Positions 26,129-34,672 of a stretch of DNA of 64,000 nucleotides are shown one piece after another (the first letter of the stretch is position 1; the number at the start of each line of letters is the position of its first letter). Both the position numbers and the translations under genes were made by a program. Origin of the DNA: Pseudobdellovibrionaceae bacterium (GTDB lineage Bacteria > Bdellovibrionota > Bdellovibrionia > Bdellovibrionales > Bdellovibrionaceae). Location of the stretch: NCBI GenBank assembly GCA_013359135.1, contig JABWCN010000003.1, positions 50,260-114,259 of the forward strand, given 5' to 3'. A model generated the notes under the pieces. It worked only from the letters and a program-made list of their open reading frames with translations. It ran no database searches and was not told where the DNA came from.

Positions 26129-26974
26129 TTAATGGGCCGACTCCTGAGTCACATCCTCGGCCTGAAGGTTTTCCCCCTGACGATAGCGATCAACCAATGA
26201 TTCATCATTAGTTGGAAAAGAAAATAGCAAAGTATGAACTTCTGAATTTTCTTCCTCAAGAGTAACTGCAATATAAAAATTAGCATCCATCACTGCATCT
26301 GGAAATTCTTTAATAAAAGTTACTAAAACATTCCCATCATGATCTGTCTTGCGCCAAATCTCATCCGGAGACTCAATGGTATCTTCTCTTAAATCTACAA
26401 AGTTTTTAAACTCTTTAATAGGGATGTCTTTTTCTCCGCGTAACTTCAGCATGGAATTAGCAAGTCCAAAAGAAAACTCGTCATCCTCACTTAAAGCATC
26501 TCCATCAAGGCCCACGTAATACTTCACTTCCATATCTTGGTTGAAAATCAAATCTTCAACTCGAAACAAATCAACGGTCTCTTTATATTTTGTTGGAAAA
26601 TGAGATAAGACAAAGGTTGGGCTTTTTTCTTTGCTCGATAAAAAGGCAATCACTACATAATCAAAAACCACATTGTTGACTAAAAAATTTTTAATAAAAA
26701 CATGAACAGGGGCCTTATCAAAAAACTCTTTTAATAACCAAATTTCATCTGGCTCTGAAAGTGTCTGGTCTAGATATTTTTCCATCTCCAGTTGTTCACT
26801 ATCATTAAAATCATCTTTTTTTTTGTTCCTTAGATAGATATCTTCAATCCTTTGAATTGGTTCTTCAAAAAAAGCAAACACCTTATCTTCAGAATCAAAG
26901 ACAAGTTGTCTAGCCTCATCAATGATAAACAGTTCTTGAATTTTTTTTGGGCTTCTATTTTTGGATTTTTTCAT
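26129..26974 (-). CDS. Acidic protein with two tandem PBECR-like domains
   Basis: A 281-residue soluble, very acidic protein. Two segments are clearly duplicates: residues 71-141 ('TLSEPDEIW ... FIKNFL ... VVIAFL ... FVLSHFP') and 199-267 ('TIESPDEIW ... FIKEFP ... YIAVTL ... LLFSFPTNDESLVDRYRQG'). The pattern of 'PDEIW', a short strand ending in 'FIK.F', and a final 'FP' strand plus basic helix resembles the PBECR2 (phage barnase/EndoU/ColicinE5/RelE-like nuclease) fold. The duplication is seen directly; the nuclease-fold link is inference and activity may be lost. No signal peptide is present. Confidence 0.6.
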   Translation of the reverse strand: MKKSKNRSPKKIQELFIIDEARQLVFDSEDKVFAFFEEPIQRIEDIYLRNKKKDDFNDSEQLEMEKYLDQTLSEPDEIWLLKEFFDKAPVHVFIKNFLVNNVVFDYVVIAFLSSKEKSPTFVLSHFPTKYKETVDLFRVEDLIFNQDMEVKYYVGLDGDALSEDDEFSFGLANSMLKLRGEKDIPIKEFKNFVDLREDTIESPDEIWRKTDHDGNVLVTFIKEFPDAVMDANFYIAVTLEEENSEVHTLLFSFPTNDESLVDRYRQGENLQAEDVTQESAH

Positions 26975-27141
26975 ACACCTAAGATCTATGATTTATCAGA
27001 TTGTTTCAACTCTTAGTCATAAACAGAAAATTTGACTAACTAAGTCAATGTCAAAAATATTTTATTGATCATTAATAAAAATAAATTCAGCATGTAGATG
27101 AGTAAAGTTGTTCTTTAGCTAGTATCGCAAGGAGGCGAGTC

Positions 27142-27504
27142 TTGTCACAAGAATCACAGAATTCTGGTTCTTCAAATAATGAATCTAAAGTTAATTCAGG
27201 CCAAGAACAGTGCCTCAAAAATATGGAAGCTATCCTTTCACAGGCAGCACAAGGAATTCACATACTTTTTGATCATAAAGTTATAAGCGAAGCTCTTAAA
27301 GACCCTCAAGACGAAAAAGAGTTTTATTCTGAAGGCAAAATGAAGCAAGTACAAGACATTATGACAGAGCTTATTGCAAAAAAAACCTACTTCCAAAAGT
27401 TGGCATTTATACAGAATCTTGATAAAACTAAACTTCACCTGATTATTAGGGCTTACTTTCACATTATCGAGAATAATGTCTTAAGTACTCAGTTGAAACA
27501 CTAA
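27142..27504 (+). CDS. Small cytoplasmic protein, unknown, TTG start
   Basis: A 120-residue protein. TTG 27142 is the start, since a near-perfect ribosome site AAGGAGG lies six bases upstream. The first 25 residues are Ser/Asn/Gln-rich and probably disordered; residues 30-115 are helical ('CLKNMEAILSQAAQGIHILF', 'KMKQVQDIMTELIAKKTYFQ'). No family is recognised. The last four bases overlap the convergent lipoprotein gene. Confidence 0.6.
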   Translation: MSQESQNSGSSNNESKVNSGQEQCLKNMEAILSQAAQGIHILFDHKVISEALKDPQDEKEFYSEGKMKQVQDIMTELIAKKTYFQKLAFIQNLDKTKLHLIIRAYFHIIENNVLSTQLKH

Positions 27505-28445
27505 AAGCTTTTCACTCTGACGTTTGTTTGTGAAGAAATATCTCCATCCACCTTCAAAATCCCACGAAAATTTTCAAGTTTTTCGATATTTCCCTTAACT
27601 TTAAGGATCCCACGAAAATTTGAAATTTTCTTAATATTTCCTTGAAGCTCTAAAACTCCACGAAAGTTATTTATACTTTTAACCTCTTCAGCATTTAAAC
27701 AAAATACGCCCTTAAAATTAGATATATTTCCAAGACTTTCCACTCTCATTAATACATTAGCTTTGACGTTTTTTATTTCTTCTATATTTACGGCATTTAC
27801 AAAAAGTAATATGGATTTTATATTTTCTAAACTCAGAATATCAGCAATATTATTTAAAAAAGCCAACCCCTGGTAGTTTTTTAAATTTAAGCTTTCCTTA
27901 TTTTCTACTTTAAAAAAAGAAACTCGATTATAATATTCATTATGATTTTGCTTTTGAGCTTCAAAAATAGCTCTTACATTTAACTCACCAAGTAGAGCAC
28001 ACGACTGAAGCTCTCTTTTTAAAGAACCATCCTCTTCATCAATTTCAACATCAGGACTTTCTTTATCGATATCTAACCTGGCCTGATCATGCTCTTTGTG
28101 TTCGTTAGATCCTCCAGAAATGATATCATTGCTATTTTTTTTATCACTATCATCACAAGATTTCCCAGTTCCCCCTGGATCTTTAACAGTGACTTTATCA
28201 GGATCTGCTCCAGGAGTTTTTGGTTCCTCTGTAATCGCTCCCTGTTGAGGATTTGAAAACTCTGGATTTACCGGAGCCAAAGACACATCATTTCCTGGTA
28301 AAACTTCCGCCCCAATAGTTGTATCAACCTTAGATAAATCAGATTGACTTTGAAGATTGATCATTCCCGGTTGTCCACAATTCTGAAATGATAACACCGT
28401 AAAAACTGACAACAAACTTAACACAATATAAGCTGTGTACTTCAC
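27501..28445 (-). CDS. Lipoprotein with C-terminal NFRG solenoid repeats
   Basis: A 314-residue predicted lipoprotein. The leader ends 'LSFQNCG' (Cys23); Asn before the Cys is unusual for a lipobox but recurs in Bdellovibrio-type lipoproteins. Residues 25-140 are an acidic, low-complexity linker rich in Pro, Asp and Lys. Residues 150-240 hold irregular beta strands, and residues 241-305 contain four repeats of 16-17 residues with consensus 'I.NFRGIL.V.GNI.K', which looks like a short beta-solenoid. It is probably surface or periplasmic. Function unknown. Confidence 0.65.
   Translation of the reverse strand: MKYTAYIVLSLLSVFTVLSFQNCGQPGMINLQSQSDLSKVDTTIGAEVLPGNDVSLAPVNPEFSNPQQGAITEEPKTPGADPDKVTVKDPGGTGKSCDDSDKKNSNDIISGGSNEHKEHDQARLDIDKESPDVEIDEEDGSLKRELQSCALLGELNVRAIFEAQKQNHNEYYNRVSFFKVENKESLNLKNYQGLAFLNNIADILSLENIKSILLFVNAVNIEEIKNVKANVLMRVESLGNISNFKGVFCLNAEEVKSINNFRGVLELQGNIKKISNFRGILKVKGNIEKLENFRGILKVDGDISSQTNVRVKSF
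27531..27725 (-). repeat. Four tandem 48-51 bp coding repeats
   Basis: Codes for four successive copies of a 16-17-residue unit built around N-F-R/K-G followed by a hydrophobic strand and G-N-I. The last two copies are nearly identical in protein ('NFRGILKV.G.I'), suggesting recent duplication. Confidence 0.75.
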
Positions 28446-28703
28446 TACAACCCCCTACCGTGAAAACCTGCAATCGTTGTTCCTTTTGCTAGAGATTTTA
28501 GACGCTTCAAAGAGCTTTTTTTTAAACAGTGAGTAAAAATAATTCACTTAGGAAAATCTCATATTTAAACAATAAAAAATCACTTTTTCATCGCTGATTC
28601 TAAATCCAAAGATTGCTATTTAAAAAAAGTAGCTTAATAAAATCAATATCAATCCTTGCTTCACCTAACCAGCTCTTTTATCCTTTTAACATTAGGAGGA
28701 TTT

Positions 28704-29228
28704 ATGTTTAAAAATTCAGTTCTATTAACGATCTTATCTTTTTTATCATGGAGCAATCTCTCTTTAGGTGCTTCTTCGATAAACAATACAATGTCTACAA
28801 CGGTTATGTCCCAATCAGATTGGGATTCCTTATTAAACATCATTCAAAAAAAAGGAAAAATTTTACCCAGTGATTTTGGTGATTACCTTTTTATCGAAAA
28901 CAAATCTAAAAACGAAGGTGGCACTATCATAAAGGCAAACTACTTGAGTCTTGTTGGATCCGCTGATGCAAGTGGGCAGTTCAGAGCCTTAAGAATTGAA
29001 GGTGTCAATGAAGTTTGGAGCAAAGATGCCGACAACAATTGGCAGATTGACCAATGGCTTTTCAAAATAAATCATCAAGGAAAAATGACCTGGGGAGCTC
29101 ATATGGTTTTAGTCGAAAAACCAGAAGGTACTGTTTTAAAACACGAATATGTTGAAGAATCAGACGCAAATCTTGAGGCTGCGTGGAGTAATAAACTCAC
29201 AGAATGGTATCAATTCATTAAAAACTAA
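28704..29228 (+). CDS. Exported protein, unknown
   Basis: The start is ATG 28704, preceded by TTAGGAGGATTT; an upstream in-frame ATG at 28656 lacks a ribosome site. The protein has 174 residues: signal peptide to about residue 23 ('SLGASS'), then a compact alpha/beta domain with several Trp ('DQWLFKINHQGKMTWGAH', 'LEAAWSNKLTEWYQF'). No cysteines are seen in the mature part and no family is recognised. Its 3' end overlaps murJ by 11 bases, tail to tail. Confidence 0.65.
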   Translation: MFKNSVLLTILSFLSWSNLSLGASSINNTMSTTVMSQSDWDSLLNIIQKKGKILPSDFGDYLFIENKSKNEGGTIIKANYLSLVGSADASGQFRALRIEGVNEVWSKDADNNWQIDQWLFKINHQGKMTWGAHMVLVEKPEGTVLKHEYVEESDANLEAAWSNKLTEWYQFIKN

Positions 29229-30834
29229 ACCGACCTGCCACTTTGGAAAAGACCTTACCCAAGGTGGCATTATACTCTTCCATTTTAAATAAAAAACTAG
29301 CCAATACCAATGTTATCCCTGCCACCAAAATTGTCACCCCCAACGACAGCACTTGATTAAAAAACTTTAGGGGAATTAAATGCAACTCCAAAGTGATGTA
29401 ATAAATCTGAGAAACCCCGGCCACTAATCCACATATAGCTATCATTTTCAGTAATGAAATCACAATATTTCTAACTGGTAATGAAGCCATGAAGTAGGGA
29501 AAAAAACCAATAAGTAAAATAAAATTAAGAGAATTACTGAAAAGCGATGAGACATTTAAACCACGAAGCCCCCAATGAGCCATCAATAATGGTGCTACTA
29601 AATAATGTGATACCAAACATAAAAGGCTTACAACAGCCGGGAACCAGGTATTTTTAATGGCATAGTAGGCTGGAGCCAAGATTTTCACACAACTCGATGG
29701 GATCATAATCAAGGCCCAGATCTTCAGAACCTCAGAAGTAACCTGAACATCATGAAGACTGAAGTGCCCTCGCTTAAATAAAACTTCCACAATAGGTTCG
29801 CTTAATACATACAAGCCAGTTGCTGCAGGCAGGACGACATAAAGATTTAATCTCATGTAAAACTCAGTTGTTGAGATCATCATTTTTTTGTTATTCTCAG
29901 CCCAGAATTTCGACAATGTTGGCAAGAGTGCTGTACCTAAACTTACAGATATCAGCGATAAGGGTAACTCCAATAGACGATCTGCCAAATAAATAGAAGT
30001 CATGACCCCTTCACCTAAAGAACTTGCAAAACGCTGATTGATAATCAAACTAATCTGTAATAGTCCCATGCCAAACAGTCCTGGAATCATATTTTTAAAA
30101 ACTAACAACATGTCAGGGTTCTTAAAATCAAAAGAAACTTTTGGAAAGTACCCTTTTTTAATAAGGCTCGGAACCAATAGCCCCGCCTGCAAAACACCAC
30201 CTACCATCACCCCCCAGGCTAAGCCTTCTCCATGAAAGCTAAAAACACCGTCTGGGATCAGCGTAGAGATAATCATGGCTACGTTAAAAAGTGTTGGAGC
30301 CATGGCCGCAAGACCAAACTTACCAAAAGCATTTAAAATTCCCATAAAATACGCATAGCTACTCATTAAAAAAATAAAACCAAACATGATCTGTGCCATA
30401 GTATTCGTAATCTGAAATTTATCTGTCTGGGCAATGTAGCTGGGATCAAGAAAAATTTTTAGTATGGGTTCAGAGAAAACAATGCCAGCAACGGTCAAAC
30501 ACGTAAGAATAAGTAACAACATCGTGTAAAGTGAATTAACTAAATTTCGGGCTCTAACTTCATCTTTCTGCACCATTAAGCAGTCAACAAAAATGGGAAT
30601 AAAACTCACCGAGAGAGAGCCCTCTCCTAAAAGCCGCCTGAAGATATTTGGTAATCTGAAAGCCACAGTCCAAGCGTCAGTAATTGTTCGATTGAAATAG
30701 CTGGTCAACAAAATCTCACGAAAAAGTGCCAAAAGACGACTTGAAAAGGTACCCAAGGCCATCGAAAGTGCTTTTTTAACTACTTGATTTTTATCATTTT
30801 TTGCCGCTATATTGATTTGATCTGTTGATTCCAA
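29218..30834 (-). CDS. murJ: Lipid II flippase MurJ
   Basis: A 538-residue polytopic protein of the MOP superfamily that flips lipid II across the inner membrane for peptidoglycan synthesis. The opening 'KALSMALGTFSSRLLALFREILLTSYF' and 'DAWTVAFRLPNIFRRLLGEGSLSVSFIPIF' are highly characteristic of MurJ/MviN, and 'RFASSLGEGVMTSIYLADRLLELPLSLI' holds the conserved central Arg/Asp region. About 14 hydrophobic helices are visible, as expected. It is transcribed away from rpsT, the usual neighbour in many proteobacteria. Confidence 0.96.
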   Translation of the reverse strand: MESTDQINIAAKNDKNQVVKKALSMALGTFSSRLLALFREILLTSYFNRTITDAWTVAFRLPNIFRRLLGEGSLSVSFIPIFVDCLMVQKDEVRARNLVNSLYTMLLLILTCLTVAGIVFSEPILKIFLDPSYIAQTDKFQITNTMAQIMFGFIFLMSSYAYFMGILNAFGKFGLAAMAPTLFNVAMIISTLIPDGVFSFHGEGLAWGVMVGGVLQAGLLVPSLIKKGYFPKVSFDFKNPDMLLVFKNMIPGLFGMGLLQISLIINQRFASSLGEGVMTSIYLADRLLELPLSLISVSLGTALLPTLSKFWAENNKKMMISTTEFYMRLNLYVVLPAATGLYVLSEPIVEVLFKRGHFSLHDVQVTSEVLKIWALIMIPSSCVKILAPAYYAIKNTWFPAVVSLLCLVSHYLVAPLLMAHWGLRGLNVSSLFSNSLNFILLIGFFPYFMASLPVRNIVISLLKMIAICGLVAGVSQIYYITLELHLIPLKFFNQVLSLGVTILVAGITLVLASFLFKMEEYNATLGKVFSKVAGRFSF

Positions 30835-30965
30835 AGTTACTTTTCCCTTTAAAGCTTTTCTGGGCTAAACTCTATTTTAAAAATTTTAGAATTTTAAACT
30901 TGCGAGTCTCATTTGACTATGTTAGTTATCTTTAGCTTAATTGCAAATATTAAATGGAGGCTATT

Positions 30966-31238
30966 TTGGCTACTCACAAATCTGCTGAAAAAAGAGCAAG
31001 ACAGACTATTAAAAAAACAGCTATCAACTCATCTAGAAAAAGTAGAGTTAGAACTGCTGAAAAGAAATTAATCAAAGCCGTTGTACAAAAAGACGCTAAA
31101 AGCATCCCTGAATTGTTAAAAAGCTATGTTAGCGAAGCTACTAGAGCTGTCAGCAAAGGCGCTTTGAAAAAACAAACTGTTTCAAGAAAAGTTAGTCGCT
31201 TATCTGTTAAGGCAAATCAAGCTTTAGCTACTAAGTAG
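30966..31238 (+). CDS. rpsT: Ribosomal protein S20 (TTG start)
   Basis: A 90-residue basic protein starting at TTG 30966, which lies five bases after GGAGG and gives the family-standard beginning 'MATHKSAEKRARQ'. An in-frame ATG 12 bases upstream overlaps that ribosome site and is unlikely to be used. The Lys/Ala-rich helices 'INSSRKSRVRTAEKKLIKAV' and 'KGALKKQTVSRKVSRLS' are typical. S20 binds 16S rRNA in the small subunit. It is monocistronic with a terminator downstream. Confidence 0.96.
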   Translation: MATHKSAEKRARQTIKKTAINSSRKSRVRTAEKKLIKAVVQKDAKSIPELLKSYVSEATRAVSKGALKKQTVSRKVSRLSVKANQALATK

Positions 31239-31267
31239 TCCTAAGCTATTTCCAAGACAAAATGTCA

Positions 31268-31293
31268 GTGGTAACATCCTTGTGATGTTCCAC
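31268..31293 (+). other. Hairpin downstream of rpsT
   Basis: GTGG-T-AACATC (31268-31278) pairs with GATGTT-CCAC (31284-31293): ten pairs with one bulged T and a CTTGT loop, about 30 bases after the stop. No T run follows, so it is not a plain terminator. Confidence 0.5.
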
Positions 31294-31340
31294 GAAAAGG
31301 TTAAGCTCATTATACTGATAACATAGTTATGATGACCACA

Positions 31341-31371
31341 AGCCAAAGTCTAATAGATTTTGGCTTTTTTT
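31341..31371 (+). terminator. Intrinsic terminator after rpsT
   Basis: AGCCAAA (31341-31347) pairs with TTTGGCT (31359-31365), followed directly by a T run. Confidence 0.88.
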
Positions 31372-31410
31372 ATATTTTCAATTAGTTCTTCCATTACTGA
31401 CAATTAACAG

Positions 31411-31743
31411 TCAGCTACGGTCTGCAATAAAATTTCGAATCTGTCTTTTGTTTGAAAAAGGAACTTCCTTAAACGCGACTCCAACAATCAACTGTCCTCG
31501 ATCTTTTTTCATATGTTTAACGACAGCCCTAAGACAAACAAGCTTTCCCTTGGGAACTTTAAATGTCATCACACATTCACGATCAACAGTTAATACAACG
31601 TCAATACGAAATGACATACCACCTTCTGAGATCTCTATCGCTTCGGCCTTTTGATAGAACCCGGAAAACAGAATGCCCACAGGACGATTATAGTCTTTCC
31701 TTGGAAACTTTCTACTTTCAATACCTTGAGTATTTACCAACAT
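31411..31743 (-). CDS. PilZ domain protein
   Basis: A 110-residue single-domain protein of the PilZ family, which binds cyclic di-GMP. The first binding motif RxxxR is present as 'RKFPR' near the N-terminus, and the second motif (D/N)xSxxG appears as 'EISEGG', with Glu in the first position. The remaining strands ('ECVMTFKVPKGKLVCLRAVVKH', 'IVGVAFKEV') fit the PilZ barrel. It would act as a small c-di-GMP receptor, for example for motility, but the target is unknown. It is an isolated gene. Confidence 0.85.
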   Translation of the reverse strand: MLVNTQGIESRKFPRKDYNRPVGILFSGFYQKAEAIEISEGGMSFRIDVVLTVDRECVMTFKVPKGKLVCLRAVVKHMKKDRGQLIVGVAFKEVPFSNKRQIRNFIADRS

Positions 31744-31824
31744 ATGCTTAGCTCATCGGAAGAGACAATTATTTCCTAAAGGTTTGCCAAAGTAATAATT
31801 CACCCAAATGATGTGAGAAGTTCT

Positions 31825-32829
31825 TCACTTAACTGCGACCGAAGTCCATACAAGATCATTAAGAAGGGCTTTTTTTAGCTGTGGATTTCTCTTAAAATTC
31901 ATTTCCGTATCCGCCATATAAGCCAGAATTCGCTGAAGATCTATCTCTGACCATTGCCTCGACTGCTTTAAGTACTTATCCATAAAATAGTTAGGGATAA
32001 AAAACTTTTTCCCCAGCTGATCACGACTTAAACCTTCGGCTAGACCTTTTTTAACTTGTAGTAAAATTCTTAGATGACGAGCAAGTAATTGTAAAAAACC
32101 TAACTCACTCTCTCCTTGATCAATAATCTCCTCACAGAGCTTCAACCGTTGAGACTCTGAACCTTCAATCCATTGTTCTACTAATTTAAATGTTGTCTGT
32201 TGAGAAGAATTAGCAATCAAACTCTGAACATCATCTATACTAATTAAGGCTCTTGGATAAACATAGTCTTTGAGCTTCAAAAGCTCTTTATTAAGATTTC
32301 TTAGCTCACTGCCTATCAACTCATGCAAACCATGGGAAGCTTGGGAATCAATCTCAACGCCCTGCTCTTTGGCCAGGGTTTGAATCCACTGAGGAATTTG
32401 ATTGTCATAAGGACGCTTAAATTCCAAAGAATAGGCCTTTTCTGATAATAACTTAAAGATTTTTTTCTTTTTATCAATAGATGGAGCTAAAAAAACCACA
32501 TAAACCATATCATTAGGCTTTTTTATAATTTCCTGGATCACAGAGACTTGAGAATCATTAAAAGAACCAACTTCTTTAAAAATCAACACACGTCTTGGTG
32601 CCATCATTGGGTACATTTCATAATTATCTAAGACAGCCTCTTCTTTGACTTCTTCTGGATAATAAATATGAAAATTAAAGTCCCGGAACTCTTGAGGCAA
32701 AAGACAGTCGACTAAATAATTGAAAGCCCTCTCTATCAAATAATCTTCTTCACCATAAAGAAAGTAAAAACTTTTAAAATCTTCGCCCTGAAGTTCTTGA
32801 TAAAATTTTTTAAAATCTACCTCTGCCAT
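31825..32829 (-). CDS. holA: DNA polymerase III delta subunit
   Basis: A 334-residue protein of the HolA family: the clamp-loader subunit that opens the sliding clamp. Family blocks seen are 'FYFLYGEEDYLIERAF', 'RRVLIFKEVGSF', 'YVVFLAPSIDKKKKIFKLL', 'LIGSELRNLNKELLKLKDY' and 'LGFLQLLARHLRILLQVKKGL'. It follows lptE with a one-base overlap, the common lptE-holA arrangement, which supports both calls. Confidence 0.94.
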   Translation of the reverse strand: MAEVDFKKFYQELQGEDFKSFYFLYGEEDYLIERAFNYLVDCLLPQEFRDFNFHIYYPEEVKEEAVLDNYEMYPMMAPRRVLIFKEVGSFNDSQVSVIQEIIKKPNDMVYVVFLAPSIDKKKKIFKLLSEKAYSLEFKRPYDNQIPQWIQTLAKEQGVEIDSQASHGLHELIGSELRNLNKELLKLKDYVYPRALISIDDVQSLIANSSQQTTFKLVEQWIEGSESQRLKLCEEIIDQGESELGFLQLLARHLRILLQVKKGLAEGLSRDQLGKKFFIPNYFMDKYLKQSRQWSEIDLQRILAYMADTEMNFKRNPQLKKALLNDLVWTSVAVK

Positions 32830-33440
32830 TAAAAATTCTCAGTCAAGTTATTGTGAATTTGATTGCTCAAATCATTAGAAATACCCTCGATAATCATGCT
32901 CTTTGCTGATTGATTGTAGATAGGGTTAACAGAGTTAATTCCAGCTAAGGTCACCTGTGATGCGGTATAAGGTCGTGCCGCTCTAAACGTGGATTGCCAT
33001 AAAACCTCTTGAGTTGAAGTTTTCACCAATCTCAAATTCACAATCATAATTAATACATAAGATGAGGCAAGAACTGTTCCTCTGGGTAAGTAATTTGTAC
33101 CCTGAGGAATCGTTGTGGTATTCTCATCCGCTTTAGTTTCAGAGCCAGAGGGTTCGTTGGAAATAGATTCAATCTCACCCTCAAGTCTTACAATAGCCTC
33201 ACTGTCAGGCACAACTTTAAGAACTGTTGAACGTAAAAACTCTTCTCTTAGAGCTCGAATAAAAAAAGCTTCAGCACCAGGCTCAAAAGATTTGTTTTTT
33301 ATTACAGGGATAGAGAGCTTCTGATAACCACCAGGAAGAGATCTGAACTTTTGCCCTACTTTGTATGCACATGACGACGGCATTAACAGCAGAAAGAAAC
33401 TTAAAACTAAAGAAAAAAAAGGTTTCCAAACCAAGCTCAT
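32829..33440 (-). CDS. lptE: LPS-assembly lipoprotein LptE
   Basis: A 203-residue lipoprotein with lipobox PSSC (Cys24), then the LptE-type start 'AYKVGQKFRSLPGGYQKLSIPVIKNKSFEPGAE...' and a conserved 'ALREEFLRS' helix. LptE plugs the LptD barrel in the outer membrane and helps LPS delivery. A Ser/Glu/Thr-rich loop lies near residues 95-115. It is cotranscribed with holA and divergent from the aminotransferase gene across 51 bases. Confidence 0.88.
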   Translation of the reverse strand: MSLVWKPFFSLVLSFFLLLMPSSCAYKVGQKFRSLPGGYQKLSIPVIKNKSFEPGAEAFFIRALREEFLRSTVLKVVPDSEAIVRLEGEIESISNEPSGSETKADENTTTIPQGTNYLPRGTVLASSYVLIMIVNLRLVKTSTQEVLWQSTFRAARPYTASQVTLAGINSVNPIYNQSAKSMIIEGISNDLSNQIHNNLTENF

Positions 33441-33491
33441 TGACCTAAGATAATCTCAGACAACTTTCAATATCAAGTAGAAACTCATCCT

Positions 33492-34658
33492 ATGAAAAAA
33501 TATGATTATTCTCTTATGGCTCCTGGCCCCGTAAATCTTCACCCCGAAGTGCGTCGCCTTTTATCTGAACCCATGATTCACCATCGTACTCCTGAATTTG
33601 ATAAAATTCTTGCCGAGACTTTAAACAAAATCAAATTGGTTTTCAAAACTCAGGAACCCGTTTATTTACTTACTTCAACGGGATCTGGTGGGATGGAAGC
33701 TCTTCTTGTTAATACCCTTTCTCCTGGGGAGAACGTACTGTGTTTAGTCTCTGGAAAGTTTGGTGAGCGTTGGGCCCAAATGGCAAAAACTTTTGGACTC
33801 AATGTGGAAGAAATGATCATTCCGTGGGGCGAAGTGGTTGATCTTGATATTTTAGAAAAAAAACTATCAGAGAAAAACTACACAGCTCTTTTAACCCAAG
33901 CCTGTGAAACTTCTACTGGGGTTTTACATCCCATAGAAGGAATCTCGAAAGTTCTTTCGCGCCTGGAAGTAAAAAACCAGTACCGCCCATTACTTATGAT
34001 TGATGGTATCACCGCTCTTGGCGCCTTACCTCTGCCAATGGATGCCTGGCAAATTGATGGTTTAGTTGGCGGCTCTCAAAAAGCCTTCATGTTACCAACA
34101 GGAATGAGTTTATTAAGTTTTTCAAAACGAGCTCAAGAACGCTTTGAAACAGCTAGGATCCCTAGATTTTATTTTGATATTCGTAAAGAACAAAAAGCCA
34201 ATGCTGCCGGAGAAACTTATTTTAGCTCTAATGTAGCCCTAATCAAAGCACTCAATTTCGTACTTTCCGAGATGGCTACCAAAGGGATTGAAGTGCTCTT
34301 TAATGAAAACCAAAGACGTGCCGACTTTACCTCAGAGCTGATGTCTTTACTTGGACTTAAATCCTTTGCAAAAATAAGATCTCCTTCTTTAACCGCCATC
34401 CAAATGCCCGAAGGCATTGATGGGCAAAAAGTAAGAGCTGATCTAGAAAAAAAGTTTAATATCACGGTGATGGGTGGCCAAGATCAAGCGAAAGGAAAAA
34501 TAATTCGCGTCGGTCACATGGGCTATATTCAAGATCATGAACTTCTTCATTTTTCAGAGGCTCTTTACGAAGTCCTTCAAACCCATGGGATGAAACTCCC
34601 CCTAGAGAAAAAAGAACTCTTAGGTAAACTTTCACACTGGCTAAAAAATAGCTTATAG
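33492..34658 (+). CDS. Class V aminotransferase (SerC/AGXT-like)
   Basis: A 388-residue PLP enzyme. The PLP lysine is Lys197 in 'GGSQKAFMLPTG' and the cofactor Asp is Asp171 in 'LMIDGITALG'. The N-terminal 'APGPVNLHPEVRRLLSEPMIHHRTPEF' and 'LTSTGSGGMEALLVN' are typical of the alanine-glyoxylate/serine-glyoxylate and archaeal-type phosphoserine transaminase group. The next gene (14 bases downstream) is a SerA-like dehydrogenase, so serine biosynthesis by the phosphorylated pathway is the most likely role. Substrate specificity cannot be read with certainty. Confidence 0.85.
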   Translation: MKKYDYSLMAPGPVNLHPEVRRLLSEPMIHHRTPEFDKILAETLNKIKLVFKTQEPVYLLTSTGSGGMEALLVNTLSPGENVLCLVSGKFGERWAQMAKTFGLNVEEMIIPWGEVVDLDILEKKLSEKNYTALLTQACETSTGVLHPIEGISKVLSRLEVKNQYRPLLMIDGITALGALPLPMDAWQIDGLVGGSQKAFMLPTGMSLLSFSKRAQERFETARIPRFYFDIRKEQKANAAGETYFSSNVALIKALNFVLSEMATKGIEVLFNENQRRADFTSELMSLLGLKSFAKIRSPSLTAIQMPEGIDGQKVRADLEKKFNITVMGGQDQAKGKIIRVGHMGYIQDHELLHFSEALYEVLQTHGMKLPLEKKELLGKLSHWLKNSL

Positions 34659-34672
34659 GTAAATTACAAATC

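Noticed and set aside
27531..27725. Possible CRISPR-like direct repeats
   Set aside because: The repeats are in frame, encode a regular protein motif and have no unique spacers.
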